A stretch of 64,000 nt of DNA from Phycisphaerae bacterium (GCA_030745875.1 JASLNT010000075.1:1-64000); one strand, 5' to 3'. Shown: positions 1 to 9,665, counted from the stretch's first letter. The notes: generated by a model not told the origin, from the letters alone. Numbers and translations: made by a program.

Positions 1-12
1 GACTGTCCCTGT

Positions 13-981
13 TTATTGCTTCTGTCGATTTGCGGGCTTTGGGGTCTCCGGCCAGCGAAAACCGGTGAGCACCAGATAGTGGTCCGATGCGTTGGAGACT
101 ATTATGCGGCTGGTGCAGGGCAGCATATCCCGCGAGGAGAAGATGTAGTCCAGACGGTAACGCCAATCCATGCCCTTGTACCTCCACCTCCACGTAACGT
201 GTTTGGCGTGATCCGGGTTCACCGCGGCGAAACTGTCGATGAATCCCCGATCGGTAAGATACGCCGCCGAGGCCATGACCGGAGGTGCGTTGAAGTCGCC
301 TGCGACTATCACAGGCGTGTCGTCGGGAATGACTGAGTGTATGTAGGCGATCTCTTTCATCCGCCAGAGTTCGGCCTGTCCCATGCGACGCAAAGCCTGG
401 GCGAGGGTCTGCACGCCCCGCGGATTGAACGGTCGCAGATGCACGTTTACAATTCGCACGTCGCGGCCGTCGAGCTTGACGGTGCAAAACCACGTGTCGA
501 AGTACTTGAACTTCGCCGGCAGGCGTTTGCGTTTCGTGATCGGCGTCTTGGACATGAACGCGAATCCGTCGGCCCCTCGCCCGCCGCCGTAGAATACCGA
601 GTAACGATAGGCCGCCCGCAGACGGCGTTGGAGATAGAGTTGTGAGGTGCGGTTGGTCTCCTGCAGGCATACGAGGTCGGCGTTGGCTTGCTTGATGGTC
701 TTGACAACAGTCTTCAGATCGGCGTTTCCGTAGTTGATGTTGTAGCTGGCGACGGAGAACGTCGGTTCGGCGTTCCGGGTGGTGGGGCCCCTGGGATCTG
801 TGCGGGCCGGTCGGGTGGCGGCGGATCTGTCTTCCGCTCGGGAAGTTTCCCTCGGAGCCATGCGGATCGCTGCGATCATCACCGCCGAGACCACAAGAGT
901 TGCGAGCATCGGAAACGACAACTTTGTTCGGTTAAATATGCTCACAAGTGTATGATATCGCCCGACAAACGAACTGTCCAC
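13..981 (-). CDS. Endonuclease/exonuclease/phosphatase (EEP) family protein, membrane-anchored or secreted
   Basis: The 322-residue product has the ordered motifs of the EEP (DNase I-like) fold: an Asn near NYGN (about residue 82), the metal-binding Glu in LQET (about 106), NVHLRP (about 179), GDFNAP (about 228) and the C-terminal SDH of SDHY (about 299). These are the metal and phosphate ligands of the family, so the protein is probably an active Mg-dependent phosphodiesterase or phosphatase. The substrate (nucleic acid, inositol phosphate or lipid) cannot be told. A hydrophobic stretch at about residues 22-40 looks like a signal anchor, followed by an Arg/Thr/Pro-rich linker, so the catalytic domain probably lies outside the cytoplasm. 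The start is uncertain. The assigned codon is GTG without a clear ribosome binding site; an in-frame ATG lies 24 codons later (position 909). The stop is 12 bases from the window edge. Confidence 0.85.
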   Translation of the reverse strand: MDSSFVGRYHTLVSIFNRTKLSFPMLATLVVSAVMIAAIRMAPRETSRAEDRSAATRPARTDPRGPTTRNAEPTFSVASYNINYGNADLKTVVKTIKQANADLVCLQETNRTSQLYLQRRLRAAYRYSVFYGGGRGADGFAFMSKTPITKRKRLPAKFKYFDTWFCTVKLDGRDVRIVNVHLRPFNPRGVQTLAQALRRMGQAELWRMKEIAYIHSVIPDDTPVIVAGDFNAPPVMASAAYLTDRGFIDSFAAVNPDHAKHVTWRWRYKGMDWRYRLDYIFSSRDMLPCTSRIIVSNASDHYLVLTGFRWPETPKPANRQKQ

Positions 982-1037
982 AAATACGAGCCGTCATTAT
1001 GACGGTCCTGCGCGGGCGGGGCGTGCAAGCAGGCGGA

Positions 1038-1157
1038 TTACTTGTTCTTGCCCCTCTTGAAGAACCACACAACCACGCCGGCGAGCGCTCCTACGCAGCC
1101 TCCGATCGCCGCATGGGTGAGGATCCTGGTCATCGCACTGCCGAGGGCTGGAAACAT
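1038..1157 (-). CDS. Small single-span membrane protein, unknown function
   Basis: This is a 39-codon reading frame. Its ATG is preceded by AGGA at a 9-nt spacing, which favours this start over an upstream in-frame start that would add 33 residues. The peptide has one Gly/Ala/Val-rich membrane segment (about residues 14-32) ending in a basic FFKRGKNK tail, consistent with a short membrane protein whose C-terminus is cytoplasmic. No family is recognised. It stands alone between the EEP gene and the precorrin-2 dehydrogenase-like gene. The reality of the gene rests only on the ribosome binding site and the membrane-like composition. Confidence 0.5.
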   Translation of the reverse strand: MFPALGSAMTRILTHAAIGGCVGALAGVVVWFFKRGKNK

Positions 1158-1302
1158 AATCGCCTGTCCTTTCGGTATTGCTCCCCGAAGAGACAATGTC
1201 CCAGCGGCGGGGGAGCCCCAAATAATCGCCCCGGTTAATTCCCGAGCGTCGAACACAAGTATCGCACTGCGACGACAGCTTGTCCACGGATTTACTCGCG
1301 AA

Positions 1303-1923
1303 CTACGCTTCCTGGAGGATTTGTTCGAGTTTCGCCCTGACGGCGGGCTGGCCTTCCTTGATGAATGCTTCGATTGTCTCCCGGGAGACCAACTGCTTCA
1401 GTGCAGCTCCGCGCTGCTCGTGGGTGTCCAATCGCGTTCTCAGTTCAGTGCGGATGTCGGACAGCAGGTCGGCGAACTGTCCGATGTTTTCGGGCATGGC
1501 GTCTTTGAGGATGTGCTTCAGCAACGCCGACAGCGCAGGCGACGCGCCGCCCGTTCCGATCGCGACCACCACGTCGCGGTCGTGAATGGTCGCCGGTGCG
1601 AAGAAGTCGCAGTCTTCGTTCTGGTCGGCGGCGTTTACGATTGCCCCGGCGGCGCGAGCGTCATGGGCGACGCGGGCGTTAAGTTCGCGGTTGTCGGTGC
1701 ATACAAAAACCATCGCAGCGCCCTGGAGATGCTCGGGTCGGTAGGGTTCTGCGAGCATGGTCACCGGTGGGAGATCGAGCGTTTCGGGCATGTCGGGGTC
1801 GACCAGCGTGACGACAGCTTCGGCCTGGTGGAGCGAGACGACTTTCCGCCGCCCGACGCTTCCTGCGCCTATGACCACGGCGCGTTTGCCTCTGATGTCC
1901 ATCATTATCGGATAAGTTTTCAT
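1303..1923 (-). CDS. Precorrin-2 dehydrogenase / sirohydrochlorin ferrochelatase-like (CysG N-terminal / Met8p family)
   Basis: The 206-residue protein opens with a beta strand and a Rossmann glycine motif, VVIGAGSVGRRK (about residues 14-25), that binds NAD. The characteristic segment VNAADQNEDCDFFAPA follows at about 110-125. In Met8p/CysG an Asp in this segment is the proposed catalytic residue, and an Asp is present here. The family oxidises precorrin-2 to sirohydrochlorin and may insert iron, on the way to siroheme or to alternative heme/cobalamin. The length fits a free-standing dehydrogenase without the CysG methyltransferase half. The start ATG overlaps the stop of the upstream pabB-like gene by 4 bases (ATGA, 1920-1923), so the two are translationally coupled. 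In Phycisphaerae-like genomes the partner uroporphyrinogen genes may lie elsewhere; none is in this window. Confidence 0.87.
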   Translation of the reverse strand: MKTYPIMMDIRGKRAVVIGAGSVGRRKVVSLHQAEAVVTLVDPDMPETLDLPPVTMLAEPYRPEHLQGAAMVFVCTDNRELNARVAHDARAAGAIVNAADQNEDCDFFAPATIHDRDVVVAIGTGGASPALSALLKHILKDAMPENIGQFADLLSDIRTELRTRLDTHEQRGAALKQLVSRETIEAFIKEGQPAVRAKLEQILQEA

Positions 1924-3455
1924 GCGGTGATCTCCGGGCGTTTGTCGGATTGGGCGTGAGTTTCGTTTCTCGCCTGTGCGATAGCTTCGAGCATCGCGCG
2001 GGCTTTGTCGAGTGTTTCCTGGTATTCGCCCTGCGGGGTGGAGTCGGCTACTATTCCGCCTCCGACCTGCACGTGGGCGTCTGCCGCGTCGCAGACTATC
2101 GTTCGAATTACTATGTTCCACTCGCACGATCCGTCCACGCCGACTATTCCGACGCATCCGGTGTACGGTCCGCGTGCGACCGGTTCGAGCTGGTCTATTA
2201 TCTCCATCGCCCTGATCTTCGGAGCCCCGGTGATGGAGCCTCCGGGGAACGTTGCGGCCAGCAGTTCGGCCGGTCCCACGTCGGGGCGGAGATCGCCTTC
2301 GACGGTTCCGACCAGGTGGAACACCGTCGGGTGGGTTTCGAGGGCTCTGGGGTCTGATACTCGCACCGAACCGAAGCGGCAGATGCGACCGAGATCGTTG
2401 CGGAGCAGATCGATTATCATCGCCAGTTCCGCGTTGTCTTTCGGGCTGGACAGCAGGCTCGAAGCGGCCCGCGAGTTGGCGAGCGTGTCGGCGGTTCGCC
2501 TTCGCGTGCCTTTGATCGGGCGGGTCACGACGTGTCGGCGGCGAACGCGGAGGAACAGTTCGGGGCTGCTGCTGAGCAGCGCGCACGGACGCCCGCCGGA
2601 CTGGAATGTCATGTACGCCGAATACCACGCGGGATTGCGGTCGCGAAGAGCCCGGTAGATCGCCCGGGGCTCGGGAGCGTCGGGCACGGTGAAACGCTGG
2701 GACAGGTTCACCTGGAAGATGTCTCCGGCTGCGATGTAGTCGGTGCAGGCGGTCACCGCCTGGCGATATTCTTCGGGCGTGAAGTTGGCTCGTGCGGTGT
2801 CGGCGGGTTTGCGGGCCGCGTCGGCGCGATCGGCGGGTTTGGGTTGGGCGGCGGTGCGTCCGACCGAAGCGCCGGCAAGAGACAGCAGAGCGTCTCGGGA
2901 GCTGTGGGGCAGGGGGTTTGGTCCGTCGAACTCCAGGCTCACCAGCGACCATCTGGACTTCAGGGCGTCGTAAAGGAGTATCGAATCGTAGAATGCGATT
3001 CTCAAGTCCGGAAGCGCGGTGTCTCGCGCGGCGCGGGCGGGCAGGCGTTCGATGTGCCTTCCAACCTCGTAACCGACGTATCCGATCCATCCGGGCGCGT
3101 ATCCGGCGCCGGCGAGCGGTTCTGCTTCAACGGACTGGAAGGCCCTGGAAAGTGCGGTCCATATCGCCCGGTCATCGTCACGGGCAAGCGTGTCGCCCCG
3201 CGAGTCGGTAAGAACCCCGTCGCTCAGCGACAGCACCTCGCCCGGTCGACATGCGACTATGCTGTATCGCCCGTACGTCTCGTGAAGCGCTGACGAATCC
3301 AGCATAACCGGGTCGTCCTGTTCGTGCAGCGCATCGAGAAGTGCGCCGGGAGGGCAGGGCAGGTCCACCGGGGCGGTCTGCAGTTTCGCCTTGTAGCGTT
3401 GACAGGTCCAATGGGCCCGTCCGGGCGAATCCGGATTCTCGTTTTCGTGCAGCAT
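1920..3455 (-). CDS. pabB: Aminodeoxychorismate synthase component I (anthranilate synthase component I family)
   Basis: The 511-residue chorismate-utilising enzyme makes 4-amino-4-deoxychorismate for folate synthesis, using ammonia from a glutamine amidotransferase partner not present here. The PabB-type motif PIKGT at residues 313-317 carries the Lys that PabB enzymes use to form a covalent intermediate; TrpE proteins normally have PIAGT. GGSITGAPK at 405-413 is also PabB-like, where TrpE has a GxLSGAPK version. Other family signatures are FQVNLSQRF (about 247-255), SSSPELF (about 296-302) and IDLLRNDLGR (about 348-357). An Ala/Asp/Lys-rich linker (about 200-223) separates the N-terminal subdomain from the catalytic core. 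It is coupled to the downstream siroheme-type gene by an ATGA overlap. TrpE activity cannot be excluded from sequence alone. Confidence 0.88.
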   Translation of the reverse strand: MLHENENPDSPGRAHWTCQRYKAKLQTAPVDLPCPPGALLDALHEQDDPVMLDSSALHETYGRYSIVACRPGEVLSLSDGVLTDSRGDTLARDDDRAIWTALSRAFQSVEAEPLAGAGYAPGWIGYVGYEVGRHIERLPARAARDTALPDLRIAFYDSILLYDALKSRWSLVSLEFDGPNPLPHSSRDALLSLAGASVGRTAAQPKPADRADAARKPADTARANFTPEEYRQAVTACTDYIAAGDIFQVNLSQRFTVPDAPEPRAIYRALRDRNPAWYSAYMTFQSGGRPCALLSSSPELFLRVRRRHVVTRPIKGTRRRTADTLANSRAASSLLSSPKDNAELAMIIDLLRNDLGRICRFGSVRVSDPRALETHPTVFHLVGTVEGDLRPDVGPAELLAATFPGGSITGAPKIRAMEIIDQLEPVARGPYTGCVGIVGVDGSCEWNIVIRTIVCDAADAHVQVGGGIVADSTPQGEYQETLDKARAMLEAIAQARNETHAQSDKRPEITA

Positions 3456-3502
3456 TTCGGCTGGAGGCGTCTTTTCAGTGAGGCGTTACCGCCCGAAGCG
3501 GG

Positions 3503-4498
3503 TTACCACGTTGTTCCGGCGTGATTGAAGTCGGGTTTGCTGTAGGCTTTCGCCGCTTCGGCGGCTGCTTTTTCGAGCGGATCCTTTGAGTTGAGGAACT
3601 TCTCGATCAGTGCGGTGTTGCGTGTTACGTTGGCTTTTGACTGGCGAGTGAATTTCAGTATCCCCATCGCCAATATCGCCTGGACGCGCCAGACTCGGTC
3701 TTTATCGTTTTCCGCGATGTTCCAGACATCGCCCGCGGGGAAAGGAAGTTTCTCGAATATTTCCATCTTCTTGCTGTAGTCTGACCTGAAGTCGTTCAGG
3801 GCTTGGATGTAATTGCGCAGCGGGGCTCGCAGCTTTCTGGCCTCGTCCTTGTCGGTGTCCCTCGGGATCGACTTGGAAATTCCGTTCATCGCATCGAACT
3901 GTATATCTTTACCGTACATGGTCATCTGGTACTGGCTGCGGGCCTTGATCATGTGTCCGCCCGCGGCGAAGATGCTGTGATACAGCGCCGAGGCCTCGGT
4001 GAATTTCTCCTTCGCGATGAGATACGGTCCCAGAATCTTGATCATTGTGTCGATGGTCTGCCCGAGGCGTTCGACGTCGTCCTGGCGTTTGGAGACCTGC
4101 AGCTTGCCCGAACCGAACTTGGTCAGATACTTCATGTTGGCCTGTTTGGCTCCCTGGGCGATATGGCTTGCGATCTCTTGGAGGTTCTTCAGTTCGGATG
4201 CGTACGCCTGGTCTTCGCCCCTGCGCAGCGATGCGGCGGAGGCGGTGATTTCGTTGCGATTGGCCTGGAAGATTTCCACCGCTTTTTCGTAGTGCTCGGC
4301 CGCGTTGTCCGAGCCGGAGGGGGTCTCCCCCAGCACATCGGACATGTTGGCGTCTATTTTGATAACGTCCATGTACCCGGATTTGGACGTAGCTGTCGTC
4401 GCACCGTCGGGCGAGGGGAAAACAACCAGCTTCAGCACCACCCCGACGACGACGAGCAGCAATATAACTCCGACTATGATTCCGGTTATTTTATTCAT
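3503..4498 (-). CDS. Membrane-anchored protein of unknown function
   Basis: The 331-residue protein has a strong N-terminal membrane segment (about residues 7-27, Val/Leu/Ile rich), then a Ser/Thr/Gly linker and a mainly helical, charged body. No lipobox cysteine follows the hydrophobic segment, so it is probably a signal-anchored protein with its body in the periplasm. Spaced helical hairpins rich in Ala, Lys and Glu resemble TPR- or coiled-coil-like architecture, but no family is recognised with confidence. The gene lies 47 bases upstream (in transcription order) of the pabB-like start and may share its transcript. Confidence 0.7.
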   Translation of the reverse strand: MNKITGIIVGVILLLVVVGVVLKLVVFPSPDGATTATSKSGYMDVIKIDANMSDVLGETPSGSDNAAEHYEKAVEIFQANRNEITASAASLRRGEDQAYASELKNLQEIASHIAQGAKQANMKYLTKFGSGKLQVSKRQDDVERLGQTIDTMIKILGPYLIAKEKFTEASALYHSIFAAGGHMIKARSQYQMTMYGKDIQFDAMNGISKSIPRDTDKDEARKLRAPLRNYIQALNDFRSDYSKKMEIFEKLPFPAGDVWNIAENDKDRVWRVQAILAMGILKFTRQSKANVTRNTALIEKFLNSKDPLEKAAAEAAKAYSKPDFNHAGTTW

Positions 4499-4590
4499 AT
4501 TCTCAAGCTCCTGTGCTGGTTATTGTCGCCTCTGTTTGAGTCAGGTTTAGTTTAGCTTACGCTTTGGCGATGGGATACCGTAAAGCTCGC

Positions 4591-7452
4591 CTACTTGCTG
4601 GTTATGTCCGGGAGGAACATTGTGCCCAGATTCCTCGGATCGTAGAAGTAGCGGGGCGCTTCGGACCAACTGGAGGCCTCGCAGCCCTGGGTGGCGAAAC
4701 GCGTGAAGTTCACGCCCCAGAAGCTTTCAGTCGCTCCTCCGGGCATCGACGACAGCGGAATCGTCATCTCCACCACCCACAGACCGTCGTGTCTCTTGAC
4801 GGCAAGTTGCGCCTCGACCGGCCAGGGGGTCGACTTCCCAAGCCGAGGATTGCTTCTAACTCCGCGTTCGGCCAGCATCACGCCGTTTGGTTTGACCACT
4901 ATGTGGTACAGGTCTTCCGGTCCGGTCGCATCGGCCCCGGGGTCCAGAATCAACTCGACCAGATCTTCGGTGCACGCCATCAACTGTTCGTAGTGGACGA
5001 TGTTGTTCGGTTTGACGATCATCGCTTCGGGTTTTGGCTCGGTGCAGCTGAACGCTACGTAAAGGTTGCGTGCGTCTTTGAGTACGAACGCCATAGTCTG
5101 TCGTTGGGCTAGTCCGTCGCCCCGTCGACCGCGCCGTCCGATCAGCTTGAACTTCGCGCAGGAGTTGCCCTGACGCATCGGCCAGTCCTTCAGGCTTCCG
5201 TCGATTTTGATCGGCTTGTTCGCCTGACCGGCTACTATCAGCGAGACCGTCGCCTGGATGGTTTTCTGGCGGCTGACGTCGGTGGTGATCGTCACCGGGA
5301 GCGTCATTTTTCCCGCCTGCCCGGCGGGTATGTAGCGGCAGCGGGCGGTCAGTTCAACAGTGGTGCTCTGGCCCGGAGGGAAGGGCGATACTCTCACTTC
5401 GTCCTTGATCGCTTTCCATCCGGACGGGAGTTTGTCCATGCTGACCACTACGTCGACGTCGCGCGTGTGTTCGTTGTACAGCTCCAGCAGCACGGTGACC
5501 TTCATGTCGTTTGTTTTGTCTATTCGGGTGACCCGCGAACGCGACTGCTGAATGCGGATGCTGTGGGCCTTCTCGTCGAAGAGTTTCCATGCGATCCGCT
5601 GTGCGAGCAGTTGCTTGTTTGGATCGACCGACTCGCCCCGAACCGCCGAATTGATCTCTTCCGCCAGCAATCGTCGCGCCATCCGCCACGTTTCGGGGTT
5701 CTGCACCCATCCGTCCAGGCGGGGGTCAAGATAGTTGTCGCCCGCGGCGGCAAGACCGGCGTAGCGGGTTATCGCGTTGAGGATCGAACCGGCCGCCTCG
5801 CCCCGGGCGTGCTGTTTCATCAACCAAAGGTACGCGATATCCTGCAGCCCGCGCCGCAGTCGCTTCAGGCGCACCGACGGGATAACCGCATCGACGCCGA
5901 TAGCCTTTCCGGGATAGAACAGGCGGGTCTGGGCTCCGGCCGGTTCGGCGAACGGGTCGCCCGTCCAGTGCAGCACCTCCGGAAGGAACAGGCCCGAGCA
6001 GTTGTACTTCATGGCGAACCAGGGGATCGCGCGAACGTCCGCGGGTGTTGCGATCACCCCCAGCGACGGAAGGTAGGGAACAGCCCCCGGAGCCAACCAC
6101 CATCCAACCAGCGGATGGGATGCGTCCTTGACCGCCACCGCGACGTCCGGGTTGAAGTACTCGGCGCGGACGGCGCGAATGTCGTTCAGCGATGCGAAAT
6201 CTCCGGGAAGGCGCCATCCGGTCATCGCGGGCGGTTTCACGGGCAGTTGCGAAAGGATCGGGCGGTTTCTGTCTGCGGCGCGCACGATCCGACTCAGGCG
6301 AGAATGTTCAACATAACCTTGCTGCCCGACCTTGCCCCGATAAGGCCAGTAGAACATTCTCCTGCCTATCGGTTTGGTTACGGGAAAGTGCTTCTTGATT
6401 TCGCCGGCCACCGCGCCGATTGTCGTCGCGTAGAGCTGGCTGTTCGGTCCGCCGTAGTATTGCGCCAGCGGCCAGGCGGTGTTTATCGGTATCGGCCAGG
6501 CCGCGCATCCGATACCGTCGTCAAACGCCGACCCGTCCATATACGGTTTTACGATCGCGTCGTAGTCCTCCCAGTCCATGGCGATCTTGCCGAACATGTC
6601 CCGCCTCATCACCGGTTCGACGCCCTTGTCGAACAGGTCGAGCCTGTGGTTATGGCTGAGGCGCATCAACTGTCGCATGATCACAAGGCCTTCCCTGATT
6701 TTCGGGTCCTTGCGATCCATGCGAATCGGCGTGAACGGTTTTCCGTCGCGTTTAACGAACGCCTTGTACAGGTCGGTGTTGTCGAATCCTCCGACCGTTA
6801 TCAGCGGTCTGGCGTCGGGCAGGACGAAATTGTAGACATCCAGATTGACGCCTACGGACCAGGCTTCGTGCGTTTTCGAGCGGACCTCCATCGTTCCGAG
6901 ATACTTGCCCCCGACCGCGTCGCGCGGGACGTGCAGGTCCACCCAGAGCACGCCCCGATCGGACGCCTTGATTTTGGCGAACTCGCCTCCGCGCTTCAGA
7001 TCGACCAGCGCGTCGTAATAGTCGGTGGGTTCGGGCACGGAGTCGACCAGGCGAAGATACCATGGCGGATATCTTGTGATGCGAACGGCCCGCGCGCGGA
7101 ACGCCGACACGTTGTCGCTCCGGATCGTGTTGCCCTGTGCGGATTTCAGATCACCGCAACTTATCTCCAGCCCGTCTATGTCCACCAGGTCCGCGTCTAT
7201 GACCACCTGGAAAGACACCGTCTCGTTGCCCGCCGAGAACAGCTTCACCTGCTTTGCGGCCGGGTCGAACACGGCGTCATCGGCAACTGCTTCGGTGCGC
7301 GCCGAAACGTTGACCATCTCGCCGGCGACCCAGGCGTTCAGCGCGACCGCTTTGGTCGAACCGAAGTTGAAGCCAAAGTCGCATCCGCAGAGCAGACACG
7401 CCGTCAGCATAGCGCCGAGAACCGCTGTCGGGAATCTAAAGTAGGTATTCAT
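4591..7452 (-). CDS. Lipoprotein with DUF4091 (GH123-like) region and C-terminal CBM9-like domain
   Basis: The 953-residue product begins with a signal peptide ending in LLCGC, a plausible lipobox (acylated Cys about residue 24), so it is predicted to be lipidated. The middle region has the layout of DUF4091 / glycoside hydrolase 123-like proteins. This includes the near-signature LRRGLQDIAYLWLM (about 540-555), where family members typically read GLQDYEYL. A beta-sandwich-like region follows, and from about residue 745 a segment starting IKIDGSLKDWP resembles CBM9-like carbohydrate-binding domains. A role in binding or processing extracellular glycans is likely but the substrate is unknown. 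The start ATG has no strong ribosome binding site. The gene lies between two envelope-related genes on the same strand. Confidence 0.8.
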   Translation of the reverse strand: MNTYFRFPTAVLGAMLTACLLCGCDFGFNFGSTKAVALNAWVAGEMVNVSARTEAVADDAVFDPAAKQVKLFSAGNETVSFQVVIDADLVDIDGLEISCGDLKSAQGNTIRSDNVSAFRARAVRITRYPPWYLRLVDSVPEPTDYYDALVDLKRGGEFAKIKASDRGVLWVDLHVPRDAVGGKYLGTMEVRSKTHEAWSVGVNLDVYNFVLPDARPLITVGGFDNTDLYKAFVKRDGKPFTPIRMDRKDPKIREGLVIMRQLMRLSHNHRLDLFDKGVEPVMRRDMFGKIAMDWEDYDAIVKPYMDGSAFDDGIGCAAWPIPINTAWPLAQYYGGPNSQLYATTIGAVAGEIKKHFPVTKPIGRRMFYWPYRGKVGQQGYVEHSRLSRIVRAADRNRPILSQLPVKPPAMTGWRLPGDFASLNDIRAVRAEYFNPDVAVAVKDASHPLVGWWLAPGAVPYLPSLGVIATPADVRAIPWFAMKYNCSGLFLPEVLHWTGDPFAEPAGAQTRLFYPGKAIGVDAVIPSVRLKRLRRGLQDIAYLWLMKQHARGEAAGSILNAITRYAGLAAAGDNYLDPRLDGWVQNPETWRMARRLLAEEINSAVRGESVDPNKQLLAQRIAWKLFDEKAHSIRIQQSRSRVTRIDKTNDMKVTVLLELYNEHTRDVDVVVSMDKLPSGWKAIKDEVRVSPFPPGQSTTVELTARCRYIPAGQAGKMTLPVTITTDVSRQKTIQATVSLIVAGQANKPIKIDGSLKDWPMRQGNSCAKFKLIGRRGRRGDGLAQRQTMAFVLKDARNLYVAFSCTEPKPEAMIVKPNNIVHYEQLMACTEDLVELILDPGADATGPEDLYHIVVKPNGVMLAERGVRSNPRLGKSTPWPVEAQLAVKRHDGLWVVEMTIPLSSMPGGATESFWGVNFTRFATQGCEASSWSEAPRYFYDPRNLGTMFLPDITSK

Positions 7453-7517
7453 AGGTCGAGCATTGTATAAAACGAAGCCCTGTTTCGGAAGGGCTAGTCA
7501 ATGAGCGATGGACCGCA

Positions 7518-9665
7518 TCAACCGCCGGAGTCCACGAATTGTGTTTCGTAGAGCTGCTTGTAGAGTTTGCAGCGTTCGAGCAGTTCAGAGTGGGGACCTA
7601 TGTCGTGGATTCTCCCGGCTCCGATCACCACGATTCTGTCGGCCGACAGGACCGTCGCGAAGCGGTGTGCGATTAGCAGGGTGGTGCGATCTTTGCTGAA
7701 CTCCTCCATCGCCTCGTGGATGCGGTGCTCGGATTCCGAGTCGATCTGGCTCATCGCTTCGTCGAATATCAGAATCGCCGGATCGCGAAGAATCGCCCGG
7801 GCGATCGTTATTCGCTGGCGCTGTCCTCCGGAGAGGGTGGCTCCGCGCTGCCCGACCATGGTGTCGTATCCGTCGGGCAGTTCAGAGATGAACTCGTCTA
7901 TGAAAGCTCGTTTCGCAGCCGCCTTTACGGCCTGGTCGCTCGGTTTCCTCTCGCCGTAGGCGATGTTCTCTGCGATGGTGGCGTTGAAGAGCACGGTCTC
8001 CTGGGTGACTACGGATATCTGCTTTCGCAGCGATCTTAACGAATGCATGCAGACGTCGCATCCGTCGATCAGGACCGCCCCTTCGGTAGGATCGATCAGT
8101 CTGGGAAGTAGCGATACGAGAGTTGTTTTTCCCGATCCGTTGGGCCCGACGACTGCGACCGTTTCTCCGTGGTCTATCGTCAGGTTGATATCCTGCAGCG
8201 AGTCGTCCGACGCTCCGGGGTATTGGAACCGGACGTTGCGGAACTCTATGCTCTTGCTGTGGACCGGCAGCACCGGTGCGTCCGGGACGCGTTTTTCCTG
8301 TTCCTTATCCTGGAGTTGGAATATTCTGACCGCAGCCGCATCGGCCCGCTGGAAGGTTGTCGAGACCTTGGCGAGTTTTCGGATCGGATCGAACATCGCC
8401 ACCAGCAGCGCCATCCATCCGATGAAGATCTCGGTGTCCAGTTGTCCGGTCAATACGCGGTATCCGGCGAGACCTACGGCGACCATTGCGGCGGTTATTC
8501 CCATCGCCTCGATCGACGGGGCGACCAGGGCTTCGGTGCGGGCGATTCGTTTCTGCTGCTTGAGCAGTTGTCTGTTGACCTGGAAGAAACGCTTTCGTTC
8601 GGCTCCCTCCATGGTGTAGGCCTTCACAACGCGGATACCGGCGAGAGTTTCCTCCAACACCGAAAGCATCGCCGACCAGCCTTCAAGTGCGCGGCGGGTG
8701 GCTTTTTTCATGGTCCGGCCTAACTGTCGGATCAGGAAATAAGCAGGCGGTCCGATCGCCAGCGCAAGCAGCGTCATCTCCCACGACAGGATCATCGCCA
8801 TCGTCAGCGAGGCCAGCGCCTTTGCCGGTTCGACGAGTGTTTTTCCGAACAGCACCATCATGCCTCGGCTTACTTCACCGGTGTCCTGGATGAAGCGGCT
8901 GGTGGTGTCGCTTGTTCCTTCGCGGGCGAAGAAGGTCGCCGGGAGCCGCAGTGCTACGTTGTAGTTCTCGCAGCGCATGTCCATTATCGCCCGGAGCACC
9001 ACGGCGCGAACGATGTACTCCTGGCAGAATCGCAGAACGTCGCGCATTATGGTCATAAGCGCGATGATCACCAGAGCCCATATGAGGATTGGGAATCGAT
9101 CTTCTTTGGTTCTGGGTTGCGGTATGGCTCCTGCGGCCCATCCAAGCAGTCCGGAGCCCGTGGAAATATCGCCGGCGGGGATGGTTACGGTTCGCGACCG
9201 GTCGGTGCTGCCGCCCGGTGTGAAGACCTCCAGCAGGAGTTCCTTGTCGGTCTGGCGCATGAGCGCCATACACTCGTTGGCGTTCTCGTGCGACAGGCGC
9301 CGGATCGCACCGGAGGCGTGCCCGACACCGATGATCCAGTCGCGTTTGAGGATCCCCGCGCGGTGGGCGTGGGAGTCTTCGTCCACGCGGACGACATCCA
9401 CCAGCATCGTAACCGGTTTTCCCGCGACTGTTGTCGTGATCGTGGGGAAATCGAGATCGACCTTGGCCTGGATTCTGTCTTGTGCGATGGAGTTCCAGGC
9501 CCATCCGTGCAGACCCTCGGGACTGATCAGGACTTTCATCGCCGGAATGATCATACCGATACCACCGGCCCAGAGCACTGCGATAATCAACACGCAGAGA
9601 ATCGACGCGCCCAGGGCCTTGCGGTACGGCTTGAGATATCGCAGGGCTCTAAAGAAGTCCTTCAT
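7518..9665 (-). CDS. MsbA-type ABC exporter (permease-ATPase fusion) with PDZ-like insertion
   Basis: The 715-residue half-transporter has an N-terminal six-helix permease and a C-terminal ATPase. The ATPase motifs are complete: Walker A GPNGSGKTT (507-515), Q-loop in VVTQET (about 552-557), signature LSGGQ (611-615), Walker B with catalytic Glu ILIFDE (631-636) and switch His in IAHR (667). The D-loop region reads AMSQID instead of the usual ATSALD. Between membrane helix 1 (about 22-43) and helix 2 (about 191-208) lies a soluble segment of about 145 residues. Its core (about 87-163) looks like a PDZ domain, with the pattern AGILKRDWIIGVG followed by a helix and LLLEVF. This loop is very short in ordinary MsbA-like exporters. 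ATG 9665 is preferred over the upstream in-frame start at 9749 because the protein then begins with the usual basic amphipathic MKDFFRALRYLKPYRK. The substrate is unknown (lipid, glycolipid or peptide). Confidence 0.9.
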   Translation of the reverse strand: MKDFFRALRYLKPYRKALGASILCVLIIAVLWAGGIGMIIPAMKVLISPEGLHGWAWNSIAQDRIQAKVDLDFPTITTTVAGKPVTMLVDVVRVDEDSHAHRAGILKRDWIIGVGHASGAIRRLSHENANECMALMRQTDKELLLEVFTPGGSTDRSRTVTIPAGDISTGSGLLGWAAGAIPQPRTKEDRFPILIWALVIIALMTIMRDVLRFCQEYIVRAVVLRAIMDMRCENYNVALRLPATFFAREGTSDTTSRFIQDTGEVSRGMMVLFGKTLVEPAKALASLTMAMILSWEMTLLALAIGPPAYFLIRQLGRTMKKATRRALEGWSAMLSVLEETLAGIRVVKAYTMEGAERKRFFQVNRQLLKQQKRIARTEALVAPSIEAMGITAAMVAVGLAGYRVLTGQLDTEIFIGWMALLVAMFDPIRKLAKVSTTFQRADAAAVRIFQLQDKEQEKRVPDAPVLPVHSKSIEFRNVRFQYPGASDDSLQDINLTIDHGETVAVVGPNGSGKTTLVSLLPRLIDPTEGAVLIDGCDVCMHSLRSLRKQISVVTQETVLFNATIAENIAYGERKPSDQAVKAAAKRAFIDEFISELPDGYDTMVGQRGATLSGGQRQRITIARAILRDPAILIFDEAMSQIDSESEHRIHEAMEEFSKDRTTLLIAHRFATVLSADRIVVIGAGRIHDIGPHSELLERCKLYKQLYETQFVDSGG

